From Pseudoduganella rivuli (GTDB taxonomy: Bacteria > Pseudomonadota > Gammaproteobacteria > Burkholderiales > Burkholderiaceae_D), in contig NZ_WKJJ01000009.1 in NCBI RefSeq assembly GCF_009674485.1, forward strand, positions 274,065 through 338,064: 64,000 bases of DNA, read 5' to 3'. Position numbers and translations under genes: made by a program. Shown one piece after another: positions 43,344 through 52,278 of this stretch. Position 1 is the first letter of the stretch. Every line of letters starts with the position of its first letter. The notes beneath the pieces are model-generated. The model searched no databases and had not been told where the DNA came from. It saw only the letters and a program-made list of their open reading frames with translations.

Positions 43344-44222
43344 TCAGCGCGCCAGTGGATTGGCGCTGCTTAAATCCGGACGCTGGCTGGCAATGATGCG
43401 CCACACGTCGCGCGCTTCGTCCACCATGCCACGGTCGCGCAGGATTGCCACGTACAGCACCCATTCCTCGACGGCCGCGCCGGAAGACGGACGCAAGCCC
43501 AGCACGCTGTCCGCTTCGGCCTGCGTGGCCATGGAAAATTCCGCCGACGCGCTGCGCTGCTGGCCATCCGGCGCGGCGCCGCTGACACTCCAGCGGTAAT
43601 CCTTGCCCTGGGCCAGTTTGGCGCCGGCAGGCAATTCCCACACCATGCCATCGACGGTGGCGCGCTGCACCACGGTGTCAGGCAATTCCGTGACCGTGAC
43701 GTCGAAGGTGCCCGGCTCCGGCGCGCTCCACTGGAAGCGGGGACGGGGATTGACTTGCTTGCTGCGGTTCGATGGCGACAGCATGGCGATATCCTGTCCC
43801 AGCGCCCGCATCTTGAAGGCGGCGGCGCCCAGGTTCGGGTTGACGGCGGCCTGCACGATTTTTTCCGCCAGCGACTTCGTCACGGGCGGCTTGCCGCTGA
43901 TGACTTTCAAGCCATCGGCGCTGACTTCCGCCATCACCGGGCCGGTCATCTGGTAAATCAGCTTCGCCCCATAGTGCGACACGGACGCCTTGCTGACGGC
44001 GTCCAGCTTGATTTTCGCGCCGGCTTTCACGTAGCCCAGCAATTGCAGCTTGCCGACCGTTTCCTTGTTGTCGCGGTCTTTCTGCAGCACTTCGCCGCTG
44101 CCCTGCACGTCGAGCACCATGCCAACCACGTCGGCCGGGCCCGCCGCGAATGCCGGCTGCGCGATCGCCGCGCAAGCGAGCAGGAACGCCGCTCCGAACC
44201 ACTTCCACGCTTTATTTATCAT
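43344..44222 (-). CDS. FecR-like exported protein
   Basis: From the ATG at 44222, preceded by GGGAGGGAGT, the protein has 292 residues. A signal peptide (about 1-26, ending AFAAG) precedes a FecR-like beta domain (about 27-110: GMVLDVQGSGEVL, LLGYVKAGAKIKL, SHYGAKLIYQMTGP) and a later Ig/fibronectin-like segment (PRFQWSAPEPGTFDVTV, YRWSVSG). No anti-sigma or membrane domain is seen. The gene sits directly upstream of the CHASE2 cyclase and may present a signal to it (inference). A longer in-frame reading overlaps the previous gene. Confidence 0.72.
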   Translation of the reverse strand: MINKAWKWFGAAFLLACAAIAQPAFAAGPADVVGMVLDVQGSGEVLQKDRDNKETVGKLQLLGYVKAGAKIKLDAVSKASVSHYGAKLIYQMTGPVMAEVSADGLKVISGKPPVTKSLAEKIVQAAVNPNLGAAAFKMRALGQDIAMLSPSNRSKQVNPRPRFQWSAPEPGTFDVTVTELPDTVVQRATVDGMVWELPAGAKLAQGKDYRWSVSGAAPDGQQRSASAEFSMATQAEADSVLGLRPSSGAAVEEWVLYVAILRDRGMVDEARDVWRIIASQRPDLSSANPLAR

Positions 44223-44239
44223 GACTCCCTCCCCTGTTT

Positions 44240-45103
44240 TCACTGCGATGTCTGATCCTGTGGCAAGGCACCCAGCGCGGCCTCGATGTCTTTGACGGCG
44301 GCAGTCTTGCCCGCTGCCTGCGCAACCGCCAGCGCGCGCCGCCAATAACGGCGCTGCGCCGCCACGTCGCTGCCCGCATGCCCCAGCAACTGCAAGTCCT
44401 GCAACACCTTGTCCGGCAACCCGCCCTCCTTGTCCAGCGCCAGCGCCTGCAACAGCGCAGCCTCCGCCGCCGCCTTTTGTCCCAGCGCCAGTTGCGCCGC
44501 GCCCTGCAGGCGCAAGGCATTGGCTTTTTCCACCGCGTCGTCGCCGCTTTTCGCCAGCGCTTCACCGGCGCTTTTCAATGCGTCCTCGGCGTTGCCCCGT
44601 TGCAGCGCCAGCCGCGCAGCCAGGCCGTTCAATTTGCCGGCCAGCGCGCAATCGCCGCACAAGGCGGCGCCCTCGCGCTGCCATTTGTCGGCCGCGCCGG
44701 CGTCATTGCGCTGCAGCGCCAGCAGCGCATGCTGCAATGCCGCTTCCGCCCGCCGCTGCGGACTGAATACAACGCCGCCGCCATCGAGCAACCGGTCCAG
44801 CATGGCGGCCGCCAGCTCCGGCTTGCCCAGCCGCTGGTAGCACTGCGCCAGATTCAGCAAATTAAGGGCAATGCCCTCTTCGTTTTCCACCGCCCGTTCC
44901 AGCTGCAACGCCGCCTCGAACGCATGCAGCGCGCGCACGGTGTCGCCCGCCGCAAAACTGTCCATGCCCTGGCGGTTCAGCGCCACCGCCTGCGCCTGGC
45001 TCGGCGACAGCACTTTCTGCGTGCCGCACGCTGCCAGCAGCGCCATGCACAGCACCGCCATCAGCAGCGCCCGCATCGTGGCCGGCAAGCAGGGGCCGTT
45101 CAT
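44240..45103 (-). CDS. TPR-repeat lipoprotein
   Basis: The 287-residue protein has a lipoprotein signal ending in the lipobox LLAAC (Cys26). Helical TPR-like repeats fill the rest (for example ALHAFEAALQLERAVENEEG, LLNLAQCYQRLGKPELAAAM, AEAALLQALALDKEG). It is probably anchored in the outer membrane, facing the periplasm, as a scaffold. The ATG overlaps the MCE gene stop (ATGA at 45103-45100). No catalytic domain is visible. Confidence 0.8.
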   Translation of the reverse strand: MNGPCLPATMRALLMAVLCMALLAACGTQKVLSPSQAQAVALNRQGMDSFAAGDTVRALHAFEAALQLERAVENEEGIALNLLNLAQCYQRLGKPELAAAMLDRLLDGGGVVFSPQRRAEAALQHALLALQRNDAGAADKWQREGAALCGDCALAGKLNGLAARLALQRGNAEDALKSAGEALAKSGDDAVEKANALRLQGAAQLALGQKAAAEAALLQALALDKEGGLPDKVLQDLQLLGHAGSDVAAQRRYWRRALAVAQAAGKTAAVKDIEAALGALPQDQTSQ

Positions 45104-46125
45104 TTCTGATCCTTCACTGGCGGCTGCGGTGGTTGCTGCGGCTGCGCCGGCTGGGGCATCAACGGCAACGGCAAATCCTGCTGGCTGTCGATGGCCACGC
45201 CGCGCGCTTGCGGCGGCGGCAGCCACAAGCGCATCGGCCAGCTCTTGGTCGCGCCCTGCATCAGGCGCGTGCCATCCGCGCCGATCTGCTGCGCATCCTG
45301 CAGCAAGCCTGGCGCCGCCTGTTCCGTGTCCCCGGTGATGCGTTTGACGCTGGCGCCCGCCGCCTGCAAATCCGTCACGGTCTTGTCGGCCTTGTCCAGC
45401 AGGACGGGCAACTTGCTGTTGACCGCGTCCAGCGCACGGTCAGTCTTGTCCAGGCTGCGTTCGGTCCGCACTTCCAGCTGATGCATGTCGTCGCCCGCGC
45501 GCCGCACCGTCTGTTCCAACCGCTCGGCCGTGGCCGGCAGCGTTTCCATGGCATTGGCCGCCGCGCTGATCGCGCCCTGGAATTTACCTTTCGGGTCATT
45601 CAGGCTGGCGCCCAGCGTGGTCGCGTGTTCGATCACCGGCGCCAGCGTTTCCTGGAAATGCGTGGCGATTTCCGCCAGGCCCGGCGTGCGCTCATAGGCC
45701 AGCACGTCGCCCGCGCCGACCGGCCGTGCATCGTAGCGCTGCGGGTGCAGTTCGATGACGTTCGGCCCCAGCATGCCTTCCTGCGTCAGCTTGGCGATCG
45801 TGGTGCGGGGAATGTAACCCATGTAATTGCGGTAAATGCCCAGCTCCACGCGCACCCGCAAGTTCGATTGCACGGTGGGCGGCAGCAATGCGATGCGGTC
45901 GACCGCACCAACGATAAAACCATTGAGCTTGACCGGCATGCCCGGCGTCATGCCGGCCGCTGTCGGCGCCAGAAAGTGGATGCGCTCCTTGCTGCTCAAC
46001 ATGCCCTGCTGCGACGCGGTGTACACGAACCATGCCGCCAGCGCCAGCAGCGCGGGCATGGCCAGCAGCCACGCCCTGCGCGCCAGCGGCGGCGCCGCCG
46101 TGGAAAATGGCAGGTGCTTGCTCAC
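45100..46125 (-). CDS. MCE/MlaD-domain protein
   Basis: The 341-residue protein has one N-terminal membrane segment (about 19-37) and a single MCE domain (about 48-145: GMTPGMPVKLNGFIVGAVDR, LTQEGMLGPNVIELHP). A long helical/coiled-coil region (about 150-290) follows, then a Pro/Gln-rich tail. MCE proteins form hexameric tunnels that carry lipids between membranes. The GTG start overlaps the pseudo-ATPase stop (GTGA). With the MlaE-like permease it makes the core of an Mla-like complex. Confidence 0.87.
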   Translation of the reverse strand: MSKHLPFSTAAPPLARRAWLLAMPALLALAAWFVYTASQQGMLSSKERIHFLAPTAAGMTPGMPVKLNGFIVGAVDRIALLPPTVQSNLRVRVELGIYRNYMGYIPRTTIAKLTQEGMLGPNVIELHPQRYDARPVGAGDVLAYERTPGLAEIATHFQETLAPVIEHATTLGASLNDPKGKFQGAISAAANAMETLPATAERLEQTVRRAGDDMHQLEVRTERSLDKTDRALDAVNSKLPVLLDKADKTVTDLQAAGASVKRITGDTEQAAPGLLQDAQQIGADGTRLMQGATKSWPMRLWLPPPQARGVAIDSQQDLPLPLMPQPAQPQQPPQPPVKDQK

Positions 46126-46712
46126 AGGTGCACCACGTCGGTCACGCCCAGGCCGGCGGGCAAGGGGCCGCGCTGCAAATAGCAGACGGCGCGCAGCGGA
46201 AAGCGGCGCCGGTACAGCGCAGGCAAGTGCAGCAAATTATCCGCATCGTCATGTTCATAAACCCGGTCGAACAGCAGGCATTCCGGATGGCGCAGCCACA
46301 TTTGCAGGAAGTTGATTTCCACCTGCATATGCCACGGCAAGCCGGACACCAGGTAGCCCGGACTCACACCGGACAATAAACCGGTGTCGTCCAGCGCCTG
46401 GTCCACCGCGCGCCAGAAGCGCTTGCGGGCCGGCCCCGCCGGTTCCAGCAATGCGATATTGTCGCGCACGCTGAGCTGGCTCAGCACCGTGGCCTTGCGC
46501 GACACGAGGCCGATCTGGTGCACCGCCACCTTGCGCCGCACACGGTGCCGGCCAACATGGAATTCCGTATGGTCTTCATGTTCCGGCAACAGCAACTGGT
46601 CGACGAAGGCGCCGCAGTCCGTGCGGCGCGCGCACGCGATGGAACTGATCCGTCCCTGCATCAGCGCATGCTCGCTGCCATCGTCGCCGGTGAATTCTAT
46701 CAACGGATACAT
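46122..46712 (-). CDS. Degenerate ABC-ATPase (MlaF-like pseudo-ATPase)
   Basis: Its place between an MlaE-like permease and an MCE protein is that of the MlaF ATPase. The 196 residues retain an ABC outline: a Q-loop region IGLVSRKATVLSQLSVRDNI (67-86), a signature-like VSGLPWHMQVEIN (122-134) and a Walker-B-like ECLLFDRV (144-151). The catalytic elements are missing: no Walker A Gly-Lys-Ser/Thr (the position reads ARRTDCGAF), no LSGGQ, Arg150 instead of the catalytic Glu, and no switch His. It is also shorter than MlaF (about 260). The frame is intact, with overlapping starts and stops on both sides, so it looks like a maintained non-hydrolysing subunit rather than a decaying gene. Confidence 0.75.
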   Translation of the reverse strand: MYPLIEFTGDDGSEHALMQGRISSIACARRTDCGAFVDQLLLPEHEDHTEFHVGRHRVRRKVAVHQIGLVSRKATVLSQLSVRDNIALLEPAGPARKRFWRAVDQALDDTGLLSGVSPGYLVSGLPWHMQVEINFLQMWLRHPECLLFDRVYEHDDADNLLHLPALYRRRFPLRAVCYLQRGPLPAGLGVTDVVHL

Positions 46713-47479
46713 CAGGTCCCCGCCGCCAACGGGCCGTACAGCAGCACGGCCGCTACGATATTCAACAGCAGCAGGCCGAACACGCTTTGCATGACGGCGC
46801 GGCCCACCGTGTCGGGCAAGCTGGTATGGTCGCTGCGGCCCAGCCCATGCCATGCCGCCACGCTGGCAATCACCAGGCCGAAGCCCATGCTTTTCACGGC
46901 CACGTAGGCCACGTCGCGCGGCGACAGCACCAGCGCCAGGTGCGTGAACAATTCGCGCGCAGGCAATTCCAGCAGCACGGCGGCAATCACGATGCCACCC
47001 GCGACGGCGGCCGCCTCCACATACACGGTCAGCAATACGCACGCGCAGATACAGGCCAGCACCATCGGCACGGCCAGGTAATCGCGCGTCGACAACCCCA
47101 GCAGGCGCAGGCTGCGCGCTTCGCCATCGTGCTGCATGCTACCGAGCCGCGCGGTCATCATGGTGCCTGTGCGCAGCAGCACGGGAATGGCCACCAGCAT
47201 CGGGCCCGCTTCCCGCACCAGCAGCACGGCCAGCAGGCGCACCGCCAGTTCCGGGCTGGCGGTTATGGTGCGCACCAGCAGAGCGATCAGCAACGTGCCC
47301 GCCACGGCGGCGGCCAGGCTGGTGCTGGCCAGCCCCCGCGCGCCCATGTCCAGCAACAGGCGCAGGAAGCGGCTGCGGTGCGGCGGGCGGCCCAGCACGT
47401 GGATGTGGCGCAGCGCATAGCCGGCCATCGCCAGCGCGCCGGCGGCGTCGGACCACAGCGGACGGGCCGGATGCGACAT
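46712..47479 (-). CDS. MlaE-like ABC permease
   Basis: The 255-residue inner-membrane protein has five or six hydrophobic segments. The core REAGPMLVAIPVLLRTGTMM and LGSMQHDGEARSLRLLGLS corresponds to the conserved EExGPvLtal and LGTMxVTEQIDALrvMG region of MlaE, but the Thr-Glu-Gln-Ile core is lost. The start overlaps the CHAT gene stop (TGATG), and the next gene starts within its own stop in the same way. Partner of the MCE protein and of the degenerate ATPase. Confidence 0.8.
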   Translation of the reverse strand: MSHPARPLWSDAAGALAMAGYALRHIHVLGRPPHRSRFLRLLLDMGARGLASTSLAAAVAGTLLIALLVRTITASPELAVRLLAVLLVREAGPMLVAIPVLLRTGTMMTARLGSMQHDGEARSLRLLGLSTRDYLAVPMVLACICACVLLTVYVEAAAVAGGIVIAAVLLELPARELFTHLALVLSPRDVAYVAVKSMGFGLVIASVAAWHGLGRSDHTSLPDTVGRAVMQSVFGLLLLNIVAAVLLYGPLAAGT

Positions 47480-49788
47480 CACGCCCCCTGCCCGGTCAGG
47501 TAAAACGCGGCCCAGTAGCGGGGTTCGGGGAATTTCTTCCACAGCGCCTGCTGCGCTTCCTGCAGCGCCTGCGCCTTGCCCTGTCCGGCGCGCAGCTTTT
47601 CATAAAACGTCACCATCAAATCCGCCGTCGCCTCATCGTCCACTTCCCACAAGCTGGCAATGATATTGCTACTGCCCGCATACAGGAAGCCCCGCGTCAT
47701 GCCGATCAAGTCATCGCCGCTCATTGCGCGGTTCAAACCTGTCTCGCAGGCGGACAGGGTCACCAGGTCCGCGTCCAGCTGCAAGCCATAGATTTCCGAT
47801 ACGGTCAGCGAGCCGTCGTTCTTTTTGTCGGCGGCCAGCGCCAGCCGCGATTGCAGCGGCACGTCGGCGCGGAACTGGCCATGGGCGGCCACGTGCAGGA
47901 AACGGAATTGCGGCGCGACGTCCTTGAACGCGGATTCCGACGCCACGGCGCGCGTCAGCAAACGGCTGCCGGGCAGCATGGTGGAAATCTTGCGCGCTTC
48001 CTCTTCCGCGGCGGGCAAATCCAGTTGTGGATTGCCCAGGTCCGGATTGCCGAACACCAACATGCTGTCCATTTTCGCGGCGCGCGGCGCGCGCAGGTAT
48101 TGCTGCACGCTGGCGCTGGGCAGGAAGCGCAGCTGGTGCGCCGCCGGCAGGTAATCCTTGCCGTCATGAAGTGCGGCAAACGGCAGATAGTGCAGCGGGC
48201 CGTGCGGCACGATGACCAGGTGCCGGCCCGCGATCAGGCCCGAGACGGGCGCCAGCAGCTTGTTGTACAGCGCCTGGCCCGCCGCCAGCGCAGCCGCCTG
48301 CTGCGCCTCGATCTGGCTGCGGAAGGCGCGCACTTCGCGCTCCAGGCCGGCGCCATCGATCACCGCCGACTGGACCTGGTCCGCGCTGACGGCCACGATG
48401 GCCAACTGGCCGCCGTGCTGGTAATACTCGACCAGGACTTCGTTGGGACGCAAATAGCGCCGCACGTCGGCCAGCGACAATGCACCCACGCTGACCAGCG
48501 ACGCCAGCGCGGGATCGGCTGCCTTCAACTGCAATACCTGCTGGCGCGCGGCGCTGCGCGATTCCGCGTTGCCGGCGCGCGCCATGTCCACCGGCAGTTG
48601 GGCCGCCGCCTGTTCGGCCGCCTGCTGGTACGACTTCAGCAGGCGCGCGCTGTCCGCGCTGCGCCCGGCCAGGGGCGTGCCGCCGCTGCGCCCGGCCAGC
48701 AGATCGACCAGCGCGCGGGACTTGCCCCGCTCCATCAATTCATAGGCCGTATCGGCCTGCTTCAGCGCCAATGCCAGCGTAATGGCGCGCGCATAAATCG
48801 CCTGCTTGTCGCCGACGAAGCCGATCTTGCTGGTTTCCGTATTGATGCTGGCGCGCTGTTCTTCCACCGTATCGATGGCCTGCTTCAGCCATGCCAGCGC
48901 GGACGCCTTGTCGCCCGCCTGCTCCGCAATGCGAGCCCGCTCCGACAGCAGCATCCAGTAAATTTCGCCGTTTTCCTTTACCTGCGGCAGCGCCAGTACA
49001 CGGTCGAATCCTGCCTTCGCCTGGTCCAGCCGCCCCGTCTCCAGCAGCGCCTTGTTCAGCATGAAGGCGCGCGGCAATTCCACCCACACCCAGTTGTTCA
49101 CACCGGTCAGGAAGCCGCCGGAAAACAGCTTGTCGAGGAAGATATTGACGGCAAACAGCTTGTCGCTGTTGAGCGCATCGAGCACGCCCTGCCAGTCGCC
49201 CAGCGCCATGCGCGCGCGCGCGATGGCCAACGCCTTGGCGCTGCTGTAGGCGGAAAACATGCTGCCCTGGCCCTTGACCATGCGGTCGACGATCTCCTGG
49301 CCCCTGGCCTTGTCGCCATTCAGCGCGTGGCCGATTGCGACCGCCGCCATGCTGTTGTACAGCATGTCGAGATCGTCGCTCTGGTCTTCTTCCAGCCACG
49401 CGACATTGGCCCGTGCAATCTTGATGGCGGCGTCGTACTGGCCCAGGTCCAGCAGCGCTTCGGCGCGCATCTGCCCCAGCGCCGGGGTCGCGTCGTCCAG
49501 CGCGAACAGGCGCGTGCTTTTATCGCCGCCTTTTTGCAGTTGCACGGCCAACTGGTCGAGGCACGCCATCAACTGCGTATAGCGTTTGGTCTTGGAATAG
49601 GCGTAGCACAGCGCATGGCGGTCGCGCGTATCCAGCGGTCCCCGCGCCGCCTGTTCTTCCAGCGCTTTCTCCAGCTGGTCGAAGCGGCCGCTGGCCGCCA
49701 TGGCCACCTGGTCGGTGGTGCGGTCGGCCCACGCCGGCGCGCACAGCGCCAGCGCAAGCACCACCGCGGCTTTTTTCACAGAAATCAC
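47479..49788 (-). CDS. Exported TPR-CHAT protease-like protein
   Basis: The 769-residue protein starts at GTG (49788; GTG at 49779 is also possible) with a signal peptide (about 1-21, APAWAD). TPR-like helices fill about 25-420 (for example AGDKASALAWLKQAIDTVEE). The C-terminal CHAT domain (about 440-765) has the catalytic pair His636 (LHVAAHGQF) and Cys681 (LSACETGLN). CHAT domains are caspase-related cysteine peptidases; several cleave a partner only when triggered. A periplasmic location is inferred from the signal peptide. Second gene of the run, 4 bp after the barrel gene. Confidence 0.9.
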   Translation of the reverse strand: MISVKKAAVVLALALCAPAWADRTTDQVAMAASGRFDQLEKALEEQAARGPLDTRDRHALCYAYSKTKRYTQLMACLDQLAVQLQKGGDKSTRLFALDDATPALGQMRAEALLDLGQYDAAIKIARANVAWLEEDQSDDLDMLYNSMAAVAIGHALNGDKARGQEIVDRMVKGQGSMFSAYSSAKALAIARARMALGDWQGVLDALNSDKLFAVNIFLDKLFSGGFLTGVNNWVWVELPRAFMLNKALLETGRLDQAKAGFDRVLALPQVKENGEIYWMLLSERARIAEQAGDKASALAWLKQAIDTVEEQRASINTETSKIGFVGDKQAIYARAITLALALKQADTAYELMERGKSRALVDLLAGRSGGTPLAGRSADSARLLKSYQQAAEQAAAQLPVDMARAGNAESRSAARQQVLQLKAADPALASLVSVGALSLADVRRYLRPNEVLVEYYQHGGQLAIVAVSADQVQSAVIDGAGLEREVRAFRSQIEAQQAAALAAGQALYNKLLAPVSGLIAGRHLVIVPHGPLHYLPFAALHDGKDYLPAAHQLRFLPSASVQQYLRAPRAAKMDSMLVFGNPDLGNPQLDLPAAEEEARKISTMLPGSRLLTRAVASESAFKDVAPQFRFLHVAAHGQFRADVPLQSRLALAADKKNDGSLTVSEIYGLQLDADLVTLSACETGLNRAMSGDDLIGMTRGFLYAGSSNIIASLWEVDDEATADLMVTFYEKLRAGQGKAQALQEAQQALWKKFPEPRYWAAFYLTGQGA

Positions 49789-49792
49789 ATTA

Positions 49793-51031
49793 TCAGAACC
49801 AGTAACCGATATTGATGGTCACGCCCTTGGTTGCCTTGCCATGCACGTACGACAGGCCGCCACGCAGGAAACTGCGCGCATTGGCGGCATTGCGGTTGGT
49901 GCCAACCGTGACGCCGATTTCCTGGGTGTTATCGACGAATGGCTTGTCGCCCAGGTAACGGGTATCGATCAGCGAGAATTCCGCCGCCATTTTGCCCCCC
50001 ATCATGGACGTCGGCATCGAATACATGATGCCGTTACGCGCCATGGTCAGCGCGATATCCGGGTCGAACGAGAAATCGCGGCTGGAGAACTTGCCGGTCT
50101 TGTAGTAGCCCAGCATATTGCCGACGGCGATCGCCTGGTTGCCGCCCAGCGCGAACACATAGGTGCTCATCAGGCTGGCCGACGCGATGGTGGACACGGT
50201 GGCGCGGTCTTTCGATGCGACGATCGAATACTTGCCGCCCGGCGTCAGCGTCCAGCGGTCATTCATCGGGTAGCGGTAAGAGATGCCGAAGCCGCCATGG
50301 TAGGTATCCGCCTCGCCCACTTTGACCAGCGCCAGCGGCAACGCAAACACCAGTTGGCGGCGCGGATCGATGTCATTGCGGATCGTGTACGACAGCGGCA
50401 GCGTCATGGAACGCACGCGGTCCGCGCTGCCATCGATATTGAAACTGGAATAACCGAGGCCCACGCCGATCAGGTTATTGCTGCCCGTGTCCATGCCGGC
50501 CGGGCCGGTGACGATCTGGCTCATCGGATCGAAGCTGGCGGCAAAATCGGCCTGTCCCGCCATCGGGATGGCCCCGCCCATGCCGGTGATCGCGCTGGTG
50601 GCCGAGTGCATGGCTTGGTAATTCATGATCTTGCCGATCAGGTCGGACTTTTTCACGAAGTCGATGAATTGTTCTTCGCTGTCGTCGCGGCTACTGCCGG
50701 TGAATTGGCCGGAAATACGCAGCTCCGGGAAGTTGTACGTCAGTGTGCGCGAATTGCTCGCATAGTTGAGGAAGACGCCCACATCATTGAAACGGCCCTG
50801 CACGTTGGCGGGCGACGTCTGGGTATAGCCGAGATTACTCAGCGTGAAATTGCGCACTGCGTCGATGAACACGTCAGAGCTGGATGCGCACAGCTGCTGA
50901 CCGACGTTGGTGCCGACGTCGGCACGGAAGGAGTACGAGCGGTCGCAACCATTCACAGTGGAAAACTGGGCCATCGCTGGCGCCATGCAACCGCTGGCGA
51001 CTGCCAGCGCAATGACTTTGCCTAATCTCAT
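49793..51031 (-). CDS. Putative outer-membrane beta-barrel protein
   Basis: The 412-residue exported protein has a signal peptide (about 1-21, cut near AMAQ), two Cys in the first 50 mature residues, alternating polar/aromatic strands and a final GYWF, the C-terminal Phe signature of barrel proteins. No family was recognised. First gene of the eight-gene run; the 188-bp spacer upstream must hold its promoter, though no clear -35/-10 pair was identified. Confidence 0.75.
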   Translation of the reverse strand: MRLGKVIALAVASGCMAPAMAQFSTVNGCDRSYSFRADVGTNVGQQLCASSSDVFIDAVRNFTLSNLGYTQTSPANVQGRFNDVGVFLNYASNSRTLTYNFPELRISGQFTGSSRDDSEEQFIDFVKKSDLIGKIMNYQAMHSATSAITGMGGAIPMAGQADFAASFDPMSQIVTGPAGMDTGSNNLIGVGLGYSSFNIDGSADRVRSMTLPLSYTIRNDIDPRRQLVFALPLALVKVGEADTYHGGFGISYRYPMNDRWTLTPGGKYSIVASKDRATVSTIASASLMSTYVFALGGNQAIAVGNMLGYYKTGKFSSRDFSFDPDIALTMARNGIMYSMPTSMMGGKMAAEFSLIDTRYLGDKPFVDNTQEIGVTVGTNRNAANARSFLRGGLSYVHGKATKGVTINIGYWF

Positions 51032-51219
51032 GCGGATACCCTTTCTTTATTGACAGAACCAGTGGTGAAAGTTCAAGAGACAGCGTATGCCGGACAACAT
51101 TTACTTGCAATCAATTTTCCCCGGCTGTTGTATTCAAGTTCAGGGCTGGACAAGCGATGCCGGATTCCATATTAATTCCCTCGTGTTAATATTTATTTTT
51201 TAATATTTGGAGACTGTCG

Positions 51220-52194
51220 ATGGGTGCCGCCGGCTGGATAAAATCAGCGCTGCTGGGCAGCGTCACGGCCACTTCGCCATGCGCCCCTGTCACGCCGCTG
51301 ACGCTGCAACGGCCCGAAGGTCCGCGCCATTGCCTGCTGGGTATTCCCACTGCCGCACCAGCAGGCAAACGCCCGCTCGTGATCATCTTGCACGGCGCGG
51401 GCGCGTCGGCGGAACAAGTGCTGGGCCAGGCGTTTCCACCGTCGCCGTTATCCGTGTGGCTGGAAATCGCCGAACGCGAACACGTCATCATCGCCGCGCC
51501 GGATGCGGGCAAAGGCGGCTGGAATGAATGCTTTGCCAGCGCCGCGCGCGTGGCCAGGAAAGACGACGTGGCGCTGGTCGGCGCGCTGATCGACCATGCA
51601 GTTGTCGCCCATGGCGCGGACGAGGAGCGCGTGTACGTGATCGGCGTATCGCGCGGTGGCTGGATGGCGTACCGCATCGCAATGGAAATTCCGCACCGGC
51701 TGGCCGCGTTTTCCGCCGTGCTGGCCAGCATGCCGCCGCGCAGCCATCCGATGCAGCCACGCGCGCCATTGCCGGCGCTGATCGTGGGCGGGACCGCCGA
51801 TCCACTGATGCCTTATGGTGGCGGCAAATACTGGTACACGCTGGGTTTCTCGAACCCCGTCAACAGTTTCGACGACAGCGCCCGTGTATGGCGCGAATTG
51901 GCCGGGCTGCCGGACACGCCGGACGTGACGCAACTGCCAGGCCGCCATGCGTGGGATAAAACCCGCGCCACCTTTACGTTGTGGGGCGAAGAGTCTGGGC
52001 AGTTACAAGTGGGACTGGTCCGCATCGATGGCGGCGGCCACGCGGAGCCCAGCGCCAGCCGCCGTTATCCGGACCTCATCAACAAGCTGGTGGGCGCGCA
52101 AAACGCCGACTTTGACATCGCGGAAACCGCGTGGGATTTCTTCCGCGACAAGCGCCTGGCGCGCCCGGCCGCACAGGGATTGCGCAGCGCATAA
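51220..52194 (+). CDS. PHB-depolymerase/LpqC-type esterase
   Basis: The 324-residue alpha/beta hydrolase has the oxyanion region ILHGAGA, the nucleophile in GVSRGGWMAY (Ser144), an acid candidate in GGTADPLMPY and a His in IDGGGHAEP. These are the marks of the LpqC/polyhydroxybutyrate-depolymerase esterase family. The substrate is unknown. The N-terminus is weakly hydrophobic and may or may not be a signal. GGAG precedes the ATG. The AT-rich sequence at 51184-51208 (TTAATATTTATTTTTTAATA) probably belongs to its promoter region. Confidence 0.85.
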   Translation: MGAAGWIKSALLGSVTATSPCAPVTPLTLQRPEGPRHCLLGIPTAAPAGKRPLVIILHGAGASAEQVLGQAFPPSPLSVWLEIAEREHVIIAAPDAGKGGWNECFASAARVARKDDVALVGALIDHAVVAHGADEERVYVIGVSRGGWMAYRIAMEIPHRLAAFSAVLASMPPRSHPMQPRAPLPALIVGGTADPLMPYGGGKYWYTLGFSNPVNSFDDSARVWRELAGLPDTPDVTQLPGRHAWDKTRATFTLWGEESGQLQVGLVRIDGGGHAEPSASRRYPDLINKLVGAQNADFDIAETAWDFFRDKRLARPAAQGLRSA

Positions 52195-52278
52195 TCGCCG
52201 CCCGGCTGTGCCTGCGCAACAGGCGTGTGGGCCGACGGCGTGACAATGCTCATTCCCCTGTCACAGCAAGGATTCCCT

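Noticed and set aside
47479..49788. CHAT gene considered as part of a CRISPR-linked or gasdermin-type defence system
   Set aside because: No cas, gasdermin or reverse-transcriptase genes are nearby and the protein has an export signal; the neighbours are envelope transport genes.
47851..49815. Plus-strand open frame of 654 codons opposite the CHAT gene
   Set aside because: Shadow of the CHAT gene; the minus-strand frame carries the catalytic motifs and signal peptide.
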